A stretch of DNA of 64,000 nt from Parelaphostrongylus tenuis. Its lineage: Eukaryota > Nematoda > Chromadorea > Rhabditida > Metastrongylidae. The notes under the pieces are model-generated. The model searched no databases, was not told the origin of the DNA, and saw only the letters and a program-made list of their open reading frames with translations. Below, piece after piece: positions 11,558 to 22,745 of this stretch (within the stretch, counting starts at the first letter, position 1; each line of letters starts with the position of its first letter). The position numbers were made by a program, and so were the translations under genes. Location: the NCBI GenBank assembly GCA_019055375.1, contig JAHQIW010006392.1, positions 248,001 through 312,000 on the forward strand. Reading direction: 5' to 3'.

Positions 11558-12303
11558 TAGGTATTAGAAAGTGAAGACATTGTCAATAGCAAACAATTAC
11601 TCAATGAACTCAGCAGTGACAAAGCAACATTTCAAAAACGACTTACAAGTGTGCTCATTTGTCGTCGAATTTTATCTGCTATCCGGGATTGTAATTGCTC
11701 TCGAGCAGCATTATACTGCTCCGCTATAATAGCAGATATCATTTTGCGTCATTGCATCTGAAATATAAAGCATTGTTTCAAAGTCTTCTAGACATCAATA
11801 ACACGTTCTATGCGAAATCTCATGCAGACATTGGTCAGTTTTTACTTTTATGAGAGCCGTTAAGAAATTTCACGTTCAGCACTGATGGTTCTGATGAGGA
11901 CAGAGTAAAGCACTTCAAATTGCTATTTTCATTGAATTGGGAAAAATATGAGGGCTACTAAGTGACAACTTTGAGATATGAAACAGCAGGAGTGCTAGGA
12001 GATCAATTTTTACGACTTGCTGATAAGAAGTTCTTCTATTGCAAAGCCTATTCGTGGTACCACAATCGTTCCAGCATGTGGCACGCCATCCAGAAAGCAA
12101 TGAAATTCGATACCAGTCGGGACCACGCACAACGCTGTCAGTGTAAGAGCATCACACAACAATGGATTACCGATAATGTGAAATGTATTCACAATTTTCT
12201 AAGCTGAATTGTATTCTTTAGATAAAAATAAAATTCACTAACAAGGTCAGTCTCAATGGGTAATTTAAGTTCAAACTTTGCTCTCTGAGTCTCATAATTA
12301 CTA

Positions 12304-12637
12304 TTTGAGCCAACATATCATGTGGTCCGGAAATGGGCTCTTGTACAGCTCGATACACGTGTTTCGATCTTACAGTCTCGTTAGTCGGGCAGAACCCTTC
12401 GTCTTTTAGTCTTTGAGCCAATCCTCTCAGGAGTCCCTACTCTCCCTATAGAAAGGTAGCGTCGACGAACGATTTACACTGTAAGTCAAATGAAATTATC
12501 ACCGAATTTACAGTGTTGTTCGGCTAAAAGACTAAAAAGACAAAGGGTTCAGCCCGAATGACGAGACTGTAAGGTCGAAATACGTGTATCCGGGTGTACA
12601 AGAGCCCATTAATAGACCACATGACATGTCGGCTCAA
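12304..12637. repeat. Fold-back element F1 (copy b)
   Basis: Near-complete palindrome with ends TTTGAGCC...GGCTCAA. Arms of about 120 bp share ATACACGTGTTTCGATCTTA, CAGTCTCGTTAGTCGGGC and ACCCTTCGTCTTTTAGTC with their complements. The centre has an imperfect hairpin, CACTGTAAGTC...TTTACAGTG. No coding content, so it is a non-autonomous repeat. Confidence 0.75.
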
Positions 12638-13331
12638 TTAATAATTATGAGATACATTGAAATTTGAGTATGATCTTAATAAAATACTCGAAATAAAGGT
12701 TCAATGTTCTCTCAGTTAGCAACAGTTTTGTAAAATGACAAATAACGGTAACAAATCTAACTATTTATAACCTAAATTGTTATACAATGAATTGAAAAAC
12801 CTTGCTTGATTTGAGATATAAGTCTCACCAATGTTAGAATAAGACTTAATTCAATGCTAAGGCAAAATCAGTAACAAAGTGTTCAGAGAGGATACACATA
12901 TTGGTAGCATATTCAAAAATAGATCAAAGCATAGAAACAGCAACATTTCTCACACAAAAGTCGATAAATACAGCAAATTAAACTTGATTAACACGGCGGA
13001 CACATCGCATTCACACAGTTTTCATAACAGCAGCTATTTCAAAAAAAAAAAAAAAACAAAACACCTACTGACCGGAAAGAAGAACAATCGATTGGGAAAA
13101 AGATACCGACCTCGTGAAGCTCTAGATAAGAATTAGTTTTTTGAGCGCTTTTTTTCAAAAAAAAAAAGTTTTCACATTGTGCATCATTCAATAGGGTGCC
13201 TGTCTTACCTAATGAAGATAAAATAACTGTTTGAGGGTGTGAGTAGGACACTGGTTGAGATTTTGTTCAGTGATACACAGAAGGTTCTAGCTTGATTCCG
13301 CCAAAGCCAATCATCTCTCTCACCTCTCTAG

Positions 13332-13583
13332 TGTTGGCAAATTACTGACAGAATTCTGTGGAGAAGCTCCTTCCTACTCTTAAAAGTCGCAACCATCACA
13401 GCGATGGCTAGGAATGCACTTGCACGGCTATCCCAAGATTCCAGGAGATTCAAATTCATAGGCTATTTGAGGCACTTAAGGACTTTCATTGAAAAGACGA
13501 AAATCCTCGGAAAACCAGCAAAAGCAACAGACAAATCCGAGAGCTTTTGCGGAAGATGGATTCGAGCATCGCAAGTCCAATAA
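13332..13583 (+). CDS. Candidate terminal exon, unknown basic protein
   Basis: A long pyrimidine tract ending CACCTCTCTAG (13331) leads into 83 open codons in phase 0 and a TAA that overlaps an AATAAA (about 13579-13584). The product is basic (ARNALARLSQDSRRFKFIGY, LRHLRTFIEKTKILGKPAKA). I found no certain upstream exon; a minus-strand frame at 13463-13753 overlaps and is taken as a shadow. Confidence 0.35.
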   Translation, partial: CWQITDRILWRSSFLLLKVATITAMARNALARLSQDSRRFKFIGYLRHLRTFIEKTKILGKPAKATDKSESFCGRWIRASQVQ

Positions 13584-14155
13584 AAGATGTGCTGAGATCT
13601 GTATAACACATCGATGTAGTTCGAGGTGAAATAATCAAATGAATAGGAATAATCATTTATCAACCGTAATGATCTGTACAACAGAAAATATTGATCGAAA
13701 TTTGAGATAGATAAATCGAAACTGTGATGCATGACGATTTGATTAAATGACAAAAATTTCTACTTCCACGTAATAACGTCACTATAGTAGCCCAGAAGAA
13801 AAAAAAGCGAAAAGATACGAATAACAGAAAGAATGAAGAAAATAACATAGGTTTTTTTTGTGGCGATTTTTCTTTTGTTGAAGACCTAACATGTTGCAGA
13901 AATTTTCGCAGTGCACTGAAGAATTAATTGAAAAAAAACAACGCTTTCAAAAAGCAGTTTCTACAGGATAACGTGATGTGATAGGGAACAAACACGTTTT
14001 TTTTCAGCGATGATTTTCTAAATTTTCAAAAGAGTGGCAAAGTTTATTTTGAATGACGTCCTTTACGTGAATATAATGACTCGACGAATGTACTTTATTT
14101 CCAGTATTAATCTGATACTCTTACTACTTCTGTTCTTCCAATCGTATTCTAGTGA

Positions 14156-14412
14156 TCAAATAGGAAATGATTCGTATGGCAGTGACTGAACTATGATAAA
14201 TTGAAAATCAGAACAACGCATTTTAATTAAATCGAACTAAGCTATCCATCTAGTGCTGCTTTGTTGTCGCTTACGCATCGATTGCCACGAAAGACTGATG
14301 CTGCCAAAAGCTGCCGAAAGGCTTCGCCGTCATCGTCGCCATTTAGCCACAGCCACAGACGACAATGACGTGGACGTTTCGCACTTCTAGAGCTCAGCTT
14401 AACGACTTCCAT
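14156..14412 (-). CDS. Candidate two-exon small gene
   Basis: Exon 14275..14412 starts at an ATG (MEVVKLSSRSAKRPRHC, LWLNGDDDGEAFRQLLAA) and ends at donor GTAAGC. Exon 14156..14185 follows ATAGTTCAG and reads SLPYESFPI then TGA. AATAAA occurs about 60 bp further on. Both joins are phase 0. The upstream reading frame stays open, so the first ATG may not be the true start. GC-rich compared with its surroundings; family unknown. Confidence 0.35.
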
Positions 14413-15329
14413 CTTGTGCTCAATATTTAAGCACCTCAATATAGCTCGACTTGACAAGATCAAAGAGTGAGGCCGTCATTTGGGCTTGGCTTCGCATTAG
14501 CCGCACGTTAGATTTATTTGAAAAAACATGGAATTCTTTCGTTTCCCATCAGTAAAGCAGGACCTCAGTAAGGAAAACGAGAATCATCAGGCCGTAGTAT
14601 GAGTGAATATAAGCGTAGGAATTTTTGATAACATTGTAAAATTAATCACTTGGATACCTAGTTCATTGTATAAGTACTTTTCGATCCACTTAAAATATGA
14701 AAGACATCTAAAAGCAATATGATGAATACAACGTTAGTTTGAAAAAGATATCAGCACAAAATCGTGTAGAATCTGAGAAAGCACCATAATCATGTCAAAT
14801 GAGTTTTAAAGATACAAACACCTGAAAGGAATAGTTTTTTGCTTCTCTTTCTCAAGAAAATATCAACTGTCTGTTCTTTGTGTGAAAACGGAGAGGAGAT
14901 ATAAATCTACCAGATTGGGTATTCATAAGTAAAATGGCAAAAACAAGCAGACCCAGCAGAATGCATATAATAAATCCATGCTTCACTAATATGTCCTCTT
15001 ATTAGCCGATTGACGTTCATTACGCGAACACGGACACTCACGGATCTAGTCGCCTTAAGTTGCTATCACCACATTAACTCTTCAGGAGAGATCTCTGGTA
15101 GTAGGCGGCGTCGCGTTGGGTTTTCGCGCGGCAGGCGGCGCAACCGGCCAGCAGGTGGGCGGAGTACAACGTTATTTTTTTCCACAGTAGATCGTTTTGT
15201 AAAGGTCATTCCACAAACTAGAATTTGGAGCTGAAATCCGCAATCCTCAAGCTATCGAATGAATTCAAAAACATAGATAATACATCATAATAATACTTTC
15301 ATAACAGTTGGAACTGCTTCATTTCTCGA

Positions 15330-15785
15330 CGATGCCCCTTCAGTTAATTAGATGATGGCCTTTCAATCAACTTCGCGAGGACGTCCAGAGCGCAGCTGGT
15401 CCTTCAAGTTGTTGTTATCGGCGCGCAACTAAGCAAAGAACCGAAACGTTGTTCGCCTGGACACAAATCCTTGAACCTCTGTACGGTTGATGTTTTCGAA
15501 GGGGGTCCGTGCATCGCGTCCCGAATTCGCAGTCGTAAAGCAGGACACTCCGATAAAGGCTTTGTGGAGCGGCCATGATGCTGCAAGTATTGACGGATCT
15601 GGTAGCAAAAGAACGCTCAAAAAATTCCGAATTAAGCGGTATTGATTTGTGGCCTAACAGGTAGCGGACATGTGGTCAGGCTGTTGGCGCATACTTTGAA
15701 TAGTGTTGTTAAGCAATTCTACCTACTTCTGGTTGATAAATTTGGTATTTACCGCTCTAATGCCAAAACTTATGAGAATACCTAA
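15330..15785. mobile_element. Rearranged mariner relic (5' half minus, 3' end plus)
   Basis: 15345-15620 on the minus strand reads as the transposase N-terminus (GRDARTPFENINRT, DQLRSGRPREVD). 15640-15785 on the plus strand matches the 3' end seen at 49.6 kb (GxYFE stop, then ATAGTGTTGTTAAGCAATT). The two pieces are in opposite orientation, so the copy was broken and inverted. Confidence 0.65.
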
Positions 15786-15830
15786 TAATTTCCCTCATTT
15801 CCATTGAGGCTAAGTCAATGCAAATTCGTC

Positions 15831-15905
15831 GCGAAACGCGACGTCTCTTACAGTAGCTGAGCGAGACGCGACGTCTCTTACAGTAGCTGAGCGAGACGCG
15901 ACGGC
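15831..15905. repeat. Two perfect 30-bp tandem repeats, GC-rich
   Basis: The 30-bp unit starting ACGTCTCTTACAGTAGCTGA occurs twice in a row at 15841-15900, with partial units on both sides. Each junction forms an inverted GAGACG-CGA-CGTCTC. It ends 8-13 bp before the ATG at 15913. Confidence 0.85.
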
Positions 15906-15912
15906 GGGTGAC

Positions 15913-16228
15913 ATGGCACGCAAAGTACTGCGCAGCCCCAAGGGATTAAAGGGGTACATTGAAGCTCCAAATACTACTGTAACAAGAAAGACAGGTAGGA
16001 TTACATTTTTTCAAAATAAACTTTGTTCACATTTTAGCTTTGATTTCAGTAACCGACCCAAGACGTGCAGTAACTAGCCTAGCATGCAGTAGGAACTCGG
16101 CGAATGAGATTTTCGAAATCAACATTGTATTGTGCGGCTTACATAAAGGGAAAAAGGCCCAAAACGGGTGCAATATATTTGAAAGTGCTTTTAGTACGAC
16201 AAAATTACTGTTCAAAAGTACACTATAG
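15913..16228 (+). CDS. Candidate two-exon small basic protein gene
   Basis: Exon 15913..15994 (MARKVLRSPKGLKGYIEAPN) ends ACAG with donor GTAGGA, phase 1. The next exon starts after CACATTTTAG (16037) or GATTTCAG (16049); both keep the frame. It reads VTDPRRAVTSLACSRNSANE to TAG at 16228. The product is about 86-90 residues, basic, with no membrane segment or known motif. A tandem GC-rich repeat lies directly upstream. Confidence 0.4.
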
Positions 16229-16229
16229 C

Positions 16230-17730
16230 GCTGCGATTTGTTATGAATTAACTACATTCTACTGAAGCACTGTAAATATCTAGGACATTGGCAAAGTGAG
16301 CAGACAAAACTAAGCTCTCGAATTGCTCCTGCTTACATCGCAGTCCGCTCTCTGAAATGATATTTGGTGCATCACACTTCACATTTGAAGCCTTCTAAGC
16401 TTACTGATTTTCGCAAAAAGATTTATGACTCGGGTTCATTTGTAGTTTGTATTCACAAATAACAGAGTACTCAAACAGATATTTCCGATCTTCATCTAAA
16501 TCTCGGTGGGCCGGTGGGATATATATCACTTTCTCTACCTAGACATTGGACATATATTAACACAACCGAGCTGCAAAGAGGTTAATAAACCTTTAAAAAA
16601 AATTCAATAACAAAATGTGCAGATCGTAGTAACGGAAACCAAATATGAGAATACTAAGGAAACAACTCTAATTGAATGGTTCTTGCACAAGAGGATAGTG
16701 AGAAACGACTGATAGTTTGAATAGAGTGAATGATCGTCGAACCGGTGAATATTTTTTGTTTGTTTCTTTATGTATACGCTGTGTAAGTGACGAGGCTTCG
16801 CTGCAGTTTGAAATCCTGATCATTCTTCACGATTACATTTTACTATTTCTTTACACAAACATTCAGTCCATTTTTAAGAAACAAATACTAAGAATTGAAG
16901 AAATTCCTTGGTGATCATTTGGCATTTTGATAACTGATGCTAAAATTGAGGTTAGTGTCTACTACGAACTTGAAGGCTTATGCCTTTAACGCTAAAAACC
17001 AACGAACTTATAGAAGAACATATAACAAATTCATTCGTCGCCATAGAGGCTCAGGTGATTGACGCTAAAAAATAAAAAACTTTCTCTTCTGGTGAAAATC
17101 CTTGCCATTCCAGCAACAGCATAGTTACAAGCTGGCAAGATTGATAACAACTAAAACTTCAGCATACAAAAAAAAACTTTTTCAATCAGTAAATTGCCAG
17201 TAAAGTGAGAGTTGAATTGCTCACAAGACTGTTGTGATACACTGGAAATAGCCTCTCGATTACTCAAGTGATCAAGTATAATAAGTTTAATATGCAGTAA
17301 AAACACGCAGTCGAAGTCGAAAGCTCGAAGTGCTTGCGCAACACTTTATAGATACATGGATTATACTATCATCAATGTATTCAAAAACTCAACAACGCCA
17401 CAGTCATTCAGATAGAGTGCTGAACGTGCTCAATGCATTTACAAACCTTAACAGAAGTTCCCCTAAATGTGTAGTTGTATGTCAACGACGACCCTTAGGA
17501 GACCAAGTCTTTTTCGATGGCAAAGTTTTGCCCCTGGATTCTTAGTGGTTTTTTCGCAAGTTTTGATCTCGGTGACTCAAACATAGTGCTTGGTATCTTG
17601 AAAAGCCTTTCAATTGCATCGTACCAGCGAATATAAGATTATGTTTCATACTCGATTTGCTTTCTTCGCTTGATTAGAGTCTGTAGAGAGCTTTTACCAA
17701 ACATTTAGCAGCCATTTGATAATATAAATC
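16230..17730. other. No supported gene
   Basis: Mostly AT-rich intergenic sequence. A plus frame near 17450-17545 (VVVCQRRPLGDQVFFDGK) follows a weak acceptor and could be by chance. 17735-17965 contains phrases like AGGTATATCAGCGTGTAGAG, shared with the fold-back repeats at 54.7 and 62.6 kb. Confidence 0.4.
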
Positions 17731-17981
17731 TTCTTGATTCTGGAAATGAATCTGAGTTTCAAAAATGCCTTAACATTGCATTGTGAGAGTCGAAAGAAAG
17801 CTGCGTTGTCCTCAGAATTTTCTTCACATACAAGAGCTATATGCACCAAAGGTATATCAGCGTGTAGAGAAACTCGTGGCTACAGAGTGTCAGAAGGATC
17901 TAAACTCTCCCTCAAAAGAGATGTAATTCTGAATAAATTACTAAAATCGCGCTTTTTCGAACTGCGTTGCGCGCACTGATT

Positions 17982-18218
17982 TCAACTGTCTCCCATAAAA
18001 GGCGCAATTTTCGATACGTGGTTGGGACTTCTTCCACTTAGAGTCTTGAGCTTCACGTAATCATTCATAGGAATGCGTTGATCAATCTGTAGGTAGCAGC
18101 TTTTCACTGCTATTCTATAATATTGATTGAGCAAGCTAGGAAGTTTGAGTAACGGGCTCACTCCTTTGAAAGCAATAGGTAATCTTTCTTCCAATCTCAC
18201 AGCGCTCTGTGAAGACAT
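17982..18218 (-). CDS. Candidate small protein, 78 residues
   Basis: ATG at 18218 follows an acceptor-like GAATTTAG nine bases upstream, a good site for trans-splicing of a leader. The frame (MSSQSAVRLEERLPIAFKGV, LLKLPSLLNQYYRIAVKS) runs to TGA. It has no signal peptide. A GT near GACAGTTGAA could instead be a donor. Family unknown. Confidence 0.35.
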   Translation of the reverse strand: MSSQSAVRLEERLPIAFKGVSPLLKLPSLLNQYYRIAVKSCYLQIDQRIPMNDYVKLKTLSGRSPNHVSKIAPFMGDS

Positions 18219-18476
18219 TTTTGAGTTCTAAATTCTATTTCAGATTAACAAGATTCATGCTATAAAATGATATTGAAAGAATGGTGAAAAGCCAATCACA
18301 GATCCTAACCAAGCAAAGAATGTGCAGCGAGAGTGAAATGTAAATTTCTTATCTTCCTCGCTACAGAACAATAAAGAGATCTTTCTGGAGACCAAGCCAA
18401 CTATTGCGATCTCCATTTCTCAAGCTATCGAATACCTAATGAAACCCTAGTATAAAACTTTCCTTGACGAAGAAGT

Positions 18477-19043
18477 CTAACAGAGACGAGTGCAAACACA
18501 CTGCACACCCCAAAAGCGAATCATAATCTTCGCCTTGTTGCTACAGTGCACCAAGTAAGCCTTGAAACCAGACCTAGTTTTGGGATCGCAGTTTTTCAGC
18601 TGTCGAATCATTACTAAAAGTGAAATGCAAAAACTGTACCCGACGAGAAAACCACTAAAATACCAGAATACAATAAAGTGCACACTTGGTGCCCAAAGGA
18701 TTGGACGATTCGAATGAACAAGTGCTGCATATCTAAAGAGACAATGCATGCATTCCAAAATGAACAGATCCTTTACTCATAGTTCTTGGCTTCTATTCAT
18801 TCCTAATCATTTCACATGAAAATGTCAAACTGAAGAAATGTATGTATTAATGCTTCTCAAGTAGAATTCGAATTTCAGCTTGTCTCTTTGAGTCTTGCGA
18901 TAGAATAAGGCAAAGAATTCGGGTTTCGGATACACTAATGCAAAACAATTAACTTCTCCAAGTAGAGCACAGGATAATGCGATTAATTGAGCTGCATACT
19001 TCTGTTGGCTAAAAGTAGAAGTAATTTTAAGAAAGAGAAGCAA
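18477..19043 (-). pseudogene. Chemoreceptor-like membrane protein relic
   Basis: 18477-18758 on the minus strand reads ECMHCLFRYAALVHSNRP, then HFIVFWYFSGFLVGYSFC with hydrophobic segments. An FRYAAL-type motif followed by a TM segment is typical of nematode serpentine receptors after TM3. An upstream frame at 18825-19043 (QQKYAAQLIALSCALLGE) follows a CTTTTAG acceptor and may be an earlier exon. The join was not resolved and the frame ends in a stop without further TM segments, so I treat it as a fragment. Confidence 0.3.
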
Positions 19044-19189
19044 GACATGAAATTATAAAACAATATATTTGAGTATAATGAACAAAAAGCATAAGATCCA
19101 TTAATCAACCTCATCTCTCCTTCATCCTCTCTTTTATCAGGTCGCCAACTAGGTTACCAGACTTGATTCACAACTTCAAAAATTTATAG

Positions 19190-19550
19190 TTCCAAGTAAT
19201 CGAAAGTATCAAATAACATTAACTGAAGTATTCTCCGCCTGAGTGGATGCAATTCTGCCAACGTTCTTTCGAAATCTTACGGATTTTCTCGTCTTAACAT
19301 TGCAAATCATCTGCCAAATCATCGGCCGACAAAGTGATCATGTTCAATCGCTTCAATGATTGCTTCCCGATCAAATTCACGCGGTCTTTCAGATCTTCGC
19401 TGATCGGCCAAATCAGTATCTCCATTGCGAAGCTTTGTAAACCATTCACACGCTGTTGCTCTACTCACAACTTGGCGGCCTTTCGCACGATTGATGTCGT
19501 CAAATGCAGTTTGAAAACTGTGCCCCAATTGAAACTTGTAAAGCAGTAAG
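19190..19550 (-). mobile_element. Internally deleted mariner relic
   Basis: The N-terminal DNA-binding part is clear: LLLYKFQLGHSFQTAFDDIN, CEWFTKLRNGDTDLADQ, RPREFDREAII. It then stops and continues at about 19320-19215 with a C-terminal ISKERWQNCIHSGGEYFS. The catalytic region is missing. Related to, but distinct from, the copies at 15.4 and 34.9 kb. Confidence 0.75.
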
Positions 19551-19930
19551 ATGCGAATAACTTACCGTGACGGCTACATTGTTGGGCAAGTATGTGCAAA
19601 AATATACCAAACGATGCGCAAGAAAATTCTGCACATAATAGGCAAAAGAAAAATTTGTTTTGTGGGAGATTTTTATCTTCCGATCATGTTCGGAAACTTA
19701 GTTGGAGACCTAATACAATGCGCAACAGCTAGAAAAAATATATGACATGATATCTAATAGAATGCAGCAACGAACAAATGGCTCACTCAATCTGTACAAT
19801 ATCAGCAATAAGTAAACTAACTTCAAAATTTAAGCCTTATGTTGGTTAACTTTCCTTTGGAATTTATATTATTTACGCAAAACAATCAGTGGTAACCTTG
19901 ACTCATTTCATACAGAATCGGTTTTGCAGG

Positions 19931-20113
19931 TACTCAGTGGCTACTCGTATATCACACTTTCTCACACCATCTTATTTAGAAAGATCTCTGACCTTGAAAT
20001 ATGCAATTTGCTCTGAAAAATACGAGAGAGCAATACGAAACCAAAATAAAATATGGGAAGATCCCATCACTTCATTACCAACAGGATCGATCACAATCTA
20101 CTTGTTGAAAAAG
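19931..20113 (+). other. Coding-like exon, unidentified
   Basis: Open frame from acceptor GGTTTTGCAG to a possible donor GTCAGAAG (HFLTPSYLERSLTLKYAI, IRNQNKIWEDPITSLPTG). It is not supported by a neighbouring exon; it may be by chance. Confidence 0.22.
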
Positions 20114-20382
20114 GTCAGAAGAAGAGTCACAATGCACTGTGAATGATGAAGTCTAGTGTCTTAAAACTGCTATCTTATAATCGCTTATCATACTAATTTT
20201 ACTCTCACAATGAAGTGCATGAATGTAGTCTTATTATTATTTGATTATATTACAACAAAGTACGACACACACCCTTTGTTATCGATCTCGATTGATTTAG
20301 TACTCAAAGGTTCACACAGAAATTTTGGAAAAACCTAATTTTCATGGAGAAATAGAAACTCAGTCACTTTTGGCATTGTTCA

Positions 20383-20439
20383 TGAGTTGACCTGCATAGT
20401 CACTGGCCGACCGTGACCAAGCAGGTCAACTTATGAATA
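20383..20439. repeat. Strong hairpin
   Basis: Inverted repeat with arms CATGAGTTGACCTGC and GCAGGTCAACTTATG and an inner GTCAC...GTGAC. No open frame crosses it. Confidence 0.6.
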
Positions 20440-20497
20440 CATATTAATAATCCTCTCTGCATTTATTTCCTTAATACTATTCATTTCAGTTATCGTT

Positions 20498-20734
20498 ATG
20501 GTTAATAATCATGGAGGATTGAAAAGATTGAAGAAAAAGAAAACATTCATAGATTTATGTCTCAAAAATAAAATAGAATCGTTCAAGGAACACACTGAAT
20601 ACAATGTTCATCTCCACGAGATTGGAAATGTTACTCAGAAGGTGTCGAAGGAAAATGGTGGCCAATTTTCACCGATTATGGTGAACATTCGGCCATTGAA
20701 ATTAACTACAGTCAAGTCGCAATGTTTTCCTTAG
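20498..20734 (+). CDS. Candidate small Lys-rich protein
   Basis: A perfect acceptor (TTCATTTCAG) lies eight bases before the ATG, which would suit leader trans-splicing. The frame (MVNNHGGLKRLKKKKTFIDL, HEIGNVTQKVSKENGGQF) runs 78 codons to TAG. It is basic and probably intracellular. It could also be one exon of a larger gene with a donor near GTGAACATT. Family unknown. Confidence 0.35.
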   Translation: MVNNHGGLKRLKKKKTFIDLCLKNKIESFKEHTEYNVHLHEIGNVTQKVSKENGGQFSPIMVNIRPLKLTTVKSQCFP

Positions 20735-20979
20735 CAAATGATAACATTTGTAAAAAATTATTTCGCCAACAGATTATAAAGAGTTCATTAAAAAAAGTCT
20801 GCCAGAGATGTTGAATTATGTTGTGCAAATTTTTTTACACAGGTGCGATAGACGAAGTGCTCGAAAGGTTCGTGGAATATACAGCTTACGAAAGCAAACC
20901 AATAAAAACCCAGAGCTTTACTTTTACTAGATGATTCATAGCCAAATAATTAATCTATTTGATCAATGAAATGAAAATT

Positions 20980-21351
20980 TTAACTTTCCTTAGAAATCGG
21001 AGCCTCTATATAAGCAACGACACCAACTAATGATTTAACATCTATGAGCCCCAACGCAACAAAAATAAAAATCACGATGCGGTTTATTTTTACCTTTTCC
21101 TTATATCGTCTCAATCTGGCCCGTAACCTCAATAACCGTAAAGAGTACAGAGAAAAAGAAAAACGCGGAGTGGAGAATCGTGTTAAGTGAGAATGACCAT
21201 CATCAACAAAATTTATACTTCTGGAAGAACGCACTAAGAGAAGTAAAGTTTGCTCAACGATAAGGATTCTAAGCCGAATCCGTTGTGGTATTCGGGTAAC
21301 GACTGACTTGCGAATTAATGGGCACGCGACTATACAAATATATTCTGGCAT
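20980..21351 (-). other. Open frame of 123 codons, uncertain
   Basis: One of the longer open frames in the window, Arg/Leu-rich with one hydrophobic segment near its end (RIVIFIFVALGLIDV). No flanking splice signals or homology that I recognise. It may be a chance frame. Confidence 0.2.
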
Positions 21352-21837
21352 GTTCTGAATAACACGGACAACAGTTTGACAAAGAGTAGTCGACCCAGCA
21401 GTACTAACATTTGCTCAGTGAATGAACATATGACGCTGATGAGATACGTGTAACGCCTCGTCGCTGTACATGGATAATAACAATAATAATAATAATAGTT
21501 TAGCAATGACGATCATGTGACCAATGTTCATTACAGCACAAACTTTTTTAAATCACCTTCTATACAAATTACTGTAACGAACAAAGCAGTACGAAAACAA
21601 GGATTGTGATAGAAAGTTGTATTGTTTACCAGTAACATCGACAAGAAAAGTCTTCATTTTCTTCATTACACCTTTGATTTTTAACCCTTTTTCGAGAAGG
21701 AGATGAACAGATGGTCCTCTATTTTTCAATCATTCCTAGTTCTTCCTACGATTTCTCCCGAACTTCACTTGATGTGGCCAAACATTCGATCACTATGAAT
21801 CCATTTTATTTGACCGCCTCTTGCGGTGGTATGATGT

Positions 21838-22025
21838 TACAATATACCCAGTGATGCAGAGTGGTGTAAAAACATTTGTGTCAGCTGGGATTCGAACCCA
21901 CATTTGACCTTAGCGTTGATAGCTCAATGGTTTAGCACGCGCTAACGTATATGAAATTTGGGTTCGAATCTCAGGTGATAGAAACGTTTTTGCACACCAC
22001 CCTACACCATTGGGTATATTCAATC
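21838..22025. repeat. tRNA-like palindromic repeat R2 (complete copy)
   Basis: Ends are inverted: AATATACCCAGTGATGCAGA... and ...ACACCATTGGGTATATTCA. Inside each arm are B-box-like GGGATTCGAACCC and GGGTTCGAATCTC; the right arm also has an A-box-like AGCTCAATGGTTTAGCACGC. A palindromic element with two tRNA-like halves. Confidence 0.7.
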
Positions 22026-22081
22026 ACTAACACTAAAAACAGCAATGATTATAATAAATGATGAACAGTATTACAAATCAG

Positions 22082-22150
22082 GGGGCGCCGTAGCCGAGTG
22101 GTTCTGATACTCATCGCGGAACGTGTGGAGCCGCGCTCCACCCCATCTCG
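22082..22150 (+). other. tRNA-like A-box fragment
   Basis: GGGCGCCGTAGCCGAGTGGT resembles the 5' end of tRNA-Ser/Leu, but no B box or acceptor stem follows. Probably a SINE or tRNA fragment. Confidence 0.3.
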
Positions 22151-22619
22151 ATGAAGACTGAAGACGAATCAGTAAAGTGTTTAAAAGTATGACAAATCAA
22201 GGATCCACTAGGTACTTTTCCGTTCTGTATATGCACTGAAATTATACAGCGATACTGCCATCACATTATCACTAATACAACTCCTTACTGCACAACTTCT
22301 TTTCGTTCTATCGATAAAAAAGGCATTTTCTATGTTGCTGAAACGTAAAGACAATAAAACAGTCCACTATGGAGTGGTCTCAGTGCGCCGTGAAATCCCT
22401 GTGCTATCTATACCACTCCAAAAGCTCGACGCCAATCAATTACATCGTACCCATAACATTTGTCTTTTAACAACTTATGCTTGTACTTCTGCCAGTGAAA
22501 AAAAACAGGCACAAGACCGAGATCTGATTCCTTGTTTGTGTTATTAAGGAAAGTAACTAGGAATACTATGAACATATAGAAACATGTATTTCTTTAACTT
22601 TACTGTTTTCTATTCGTGG

Positions 22620-22745
22620 TGTGGTGTAGAGATATTATCATCTAAGTGGTATGCAAAAATCCGACCTGACGCAGGAATAAACCCCAGTGTTTCACCCTTA
22701 CGAGGTCGCGTGATACTTCTACACCACCAAGGTACATGAAAATAC
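22620..22745 (-). repeat. R2-like tRNA repeat, half copy
   Basis: Read on the minus strand it has TTGGTGGTGTAGAAGTATCA and a B-box-like GGGGTTTATTCC, then GCGTCAGGTCGG as in the copy at 57.3 kb. Confidence 0.5.

Noticed and set aside
15010..15234. Plus-strand GC-rich frame with possible exon at about 15089-15157
   Set aside because: TTCAG and GTGGGC sites and a Gly/Ala-rich peptide are visible, but the exon is short, has no partner, and the low-complexity composition makes it unsafe.
20980..21351. 123-codon minus frame as a confident gene
   Set aside because: No splice or homology support; at this base composition a frame of this size can arise by chance. Listed only as uncertain.
21838..22150. 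Functional tRNA genes
   Set aside because: A and B boxes are present but no complete cloverleaf or 7-bp acceptor stem can be paired; the sequences are repeated and palindromic.
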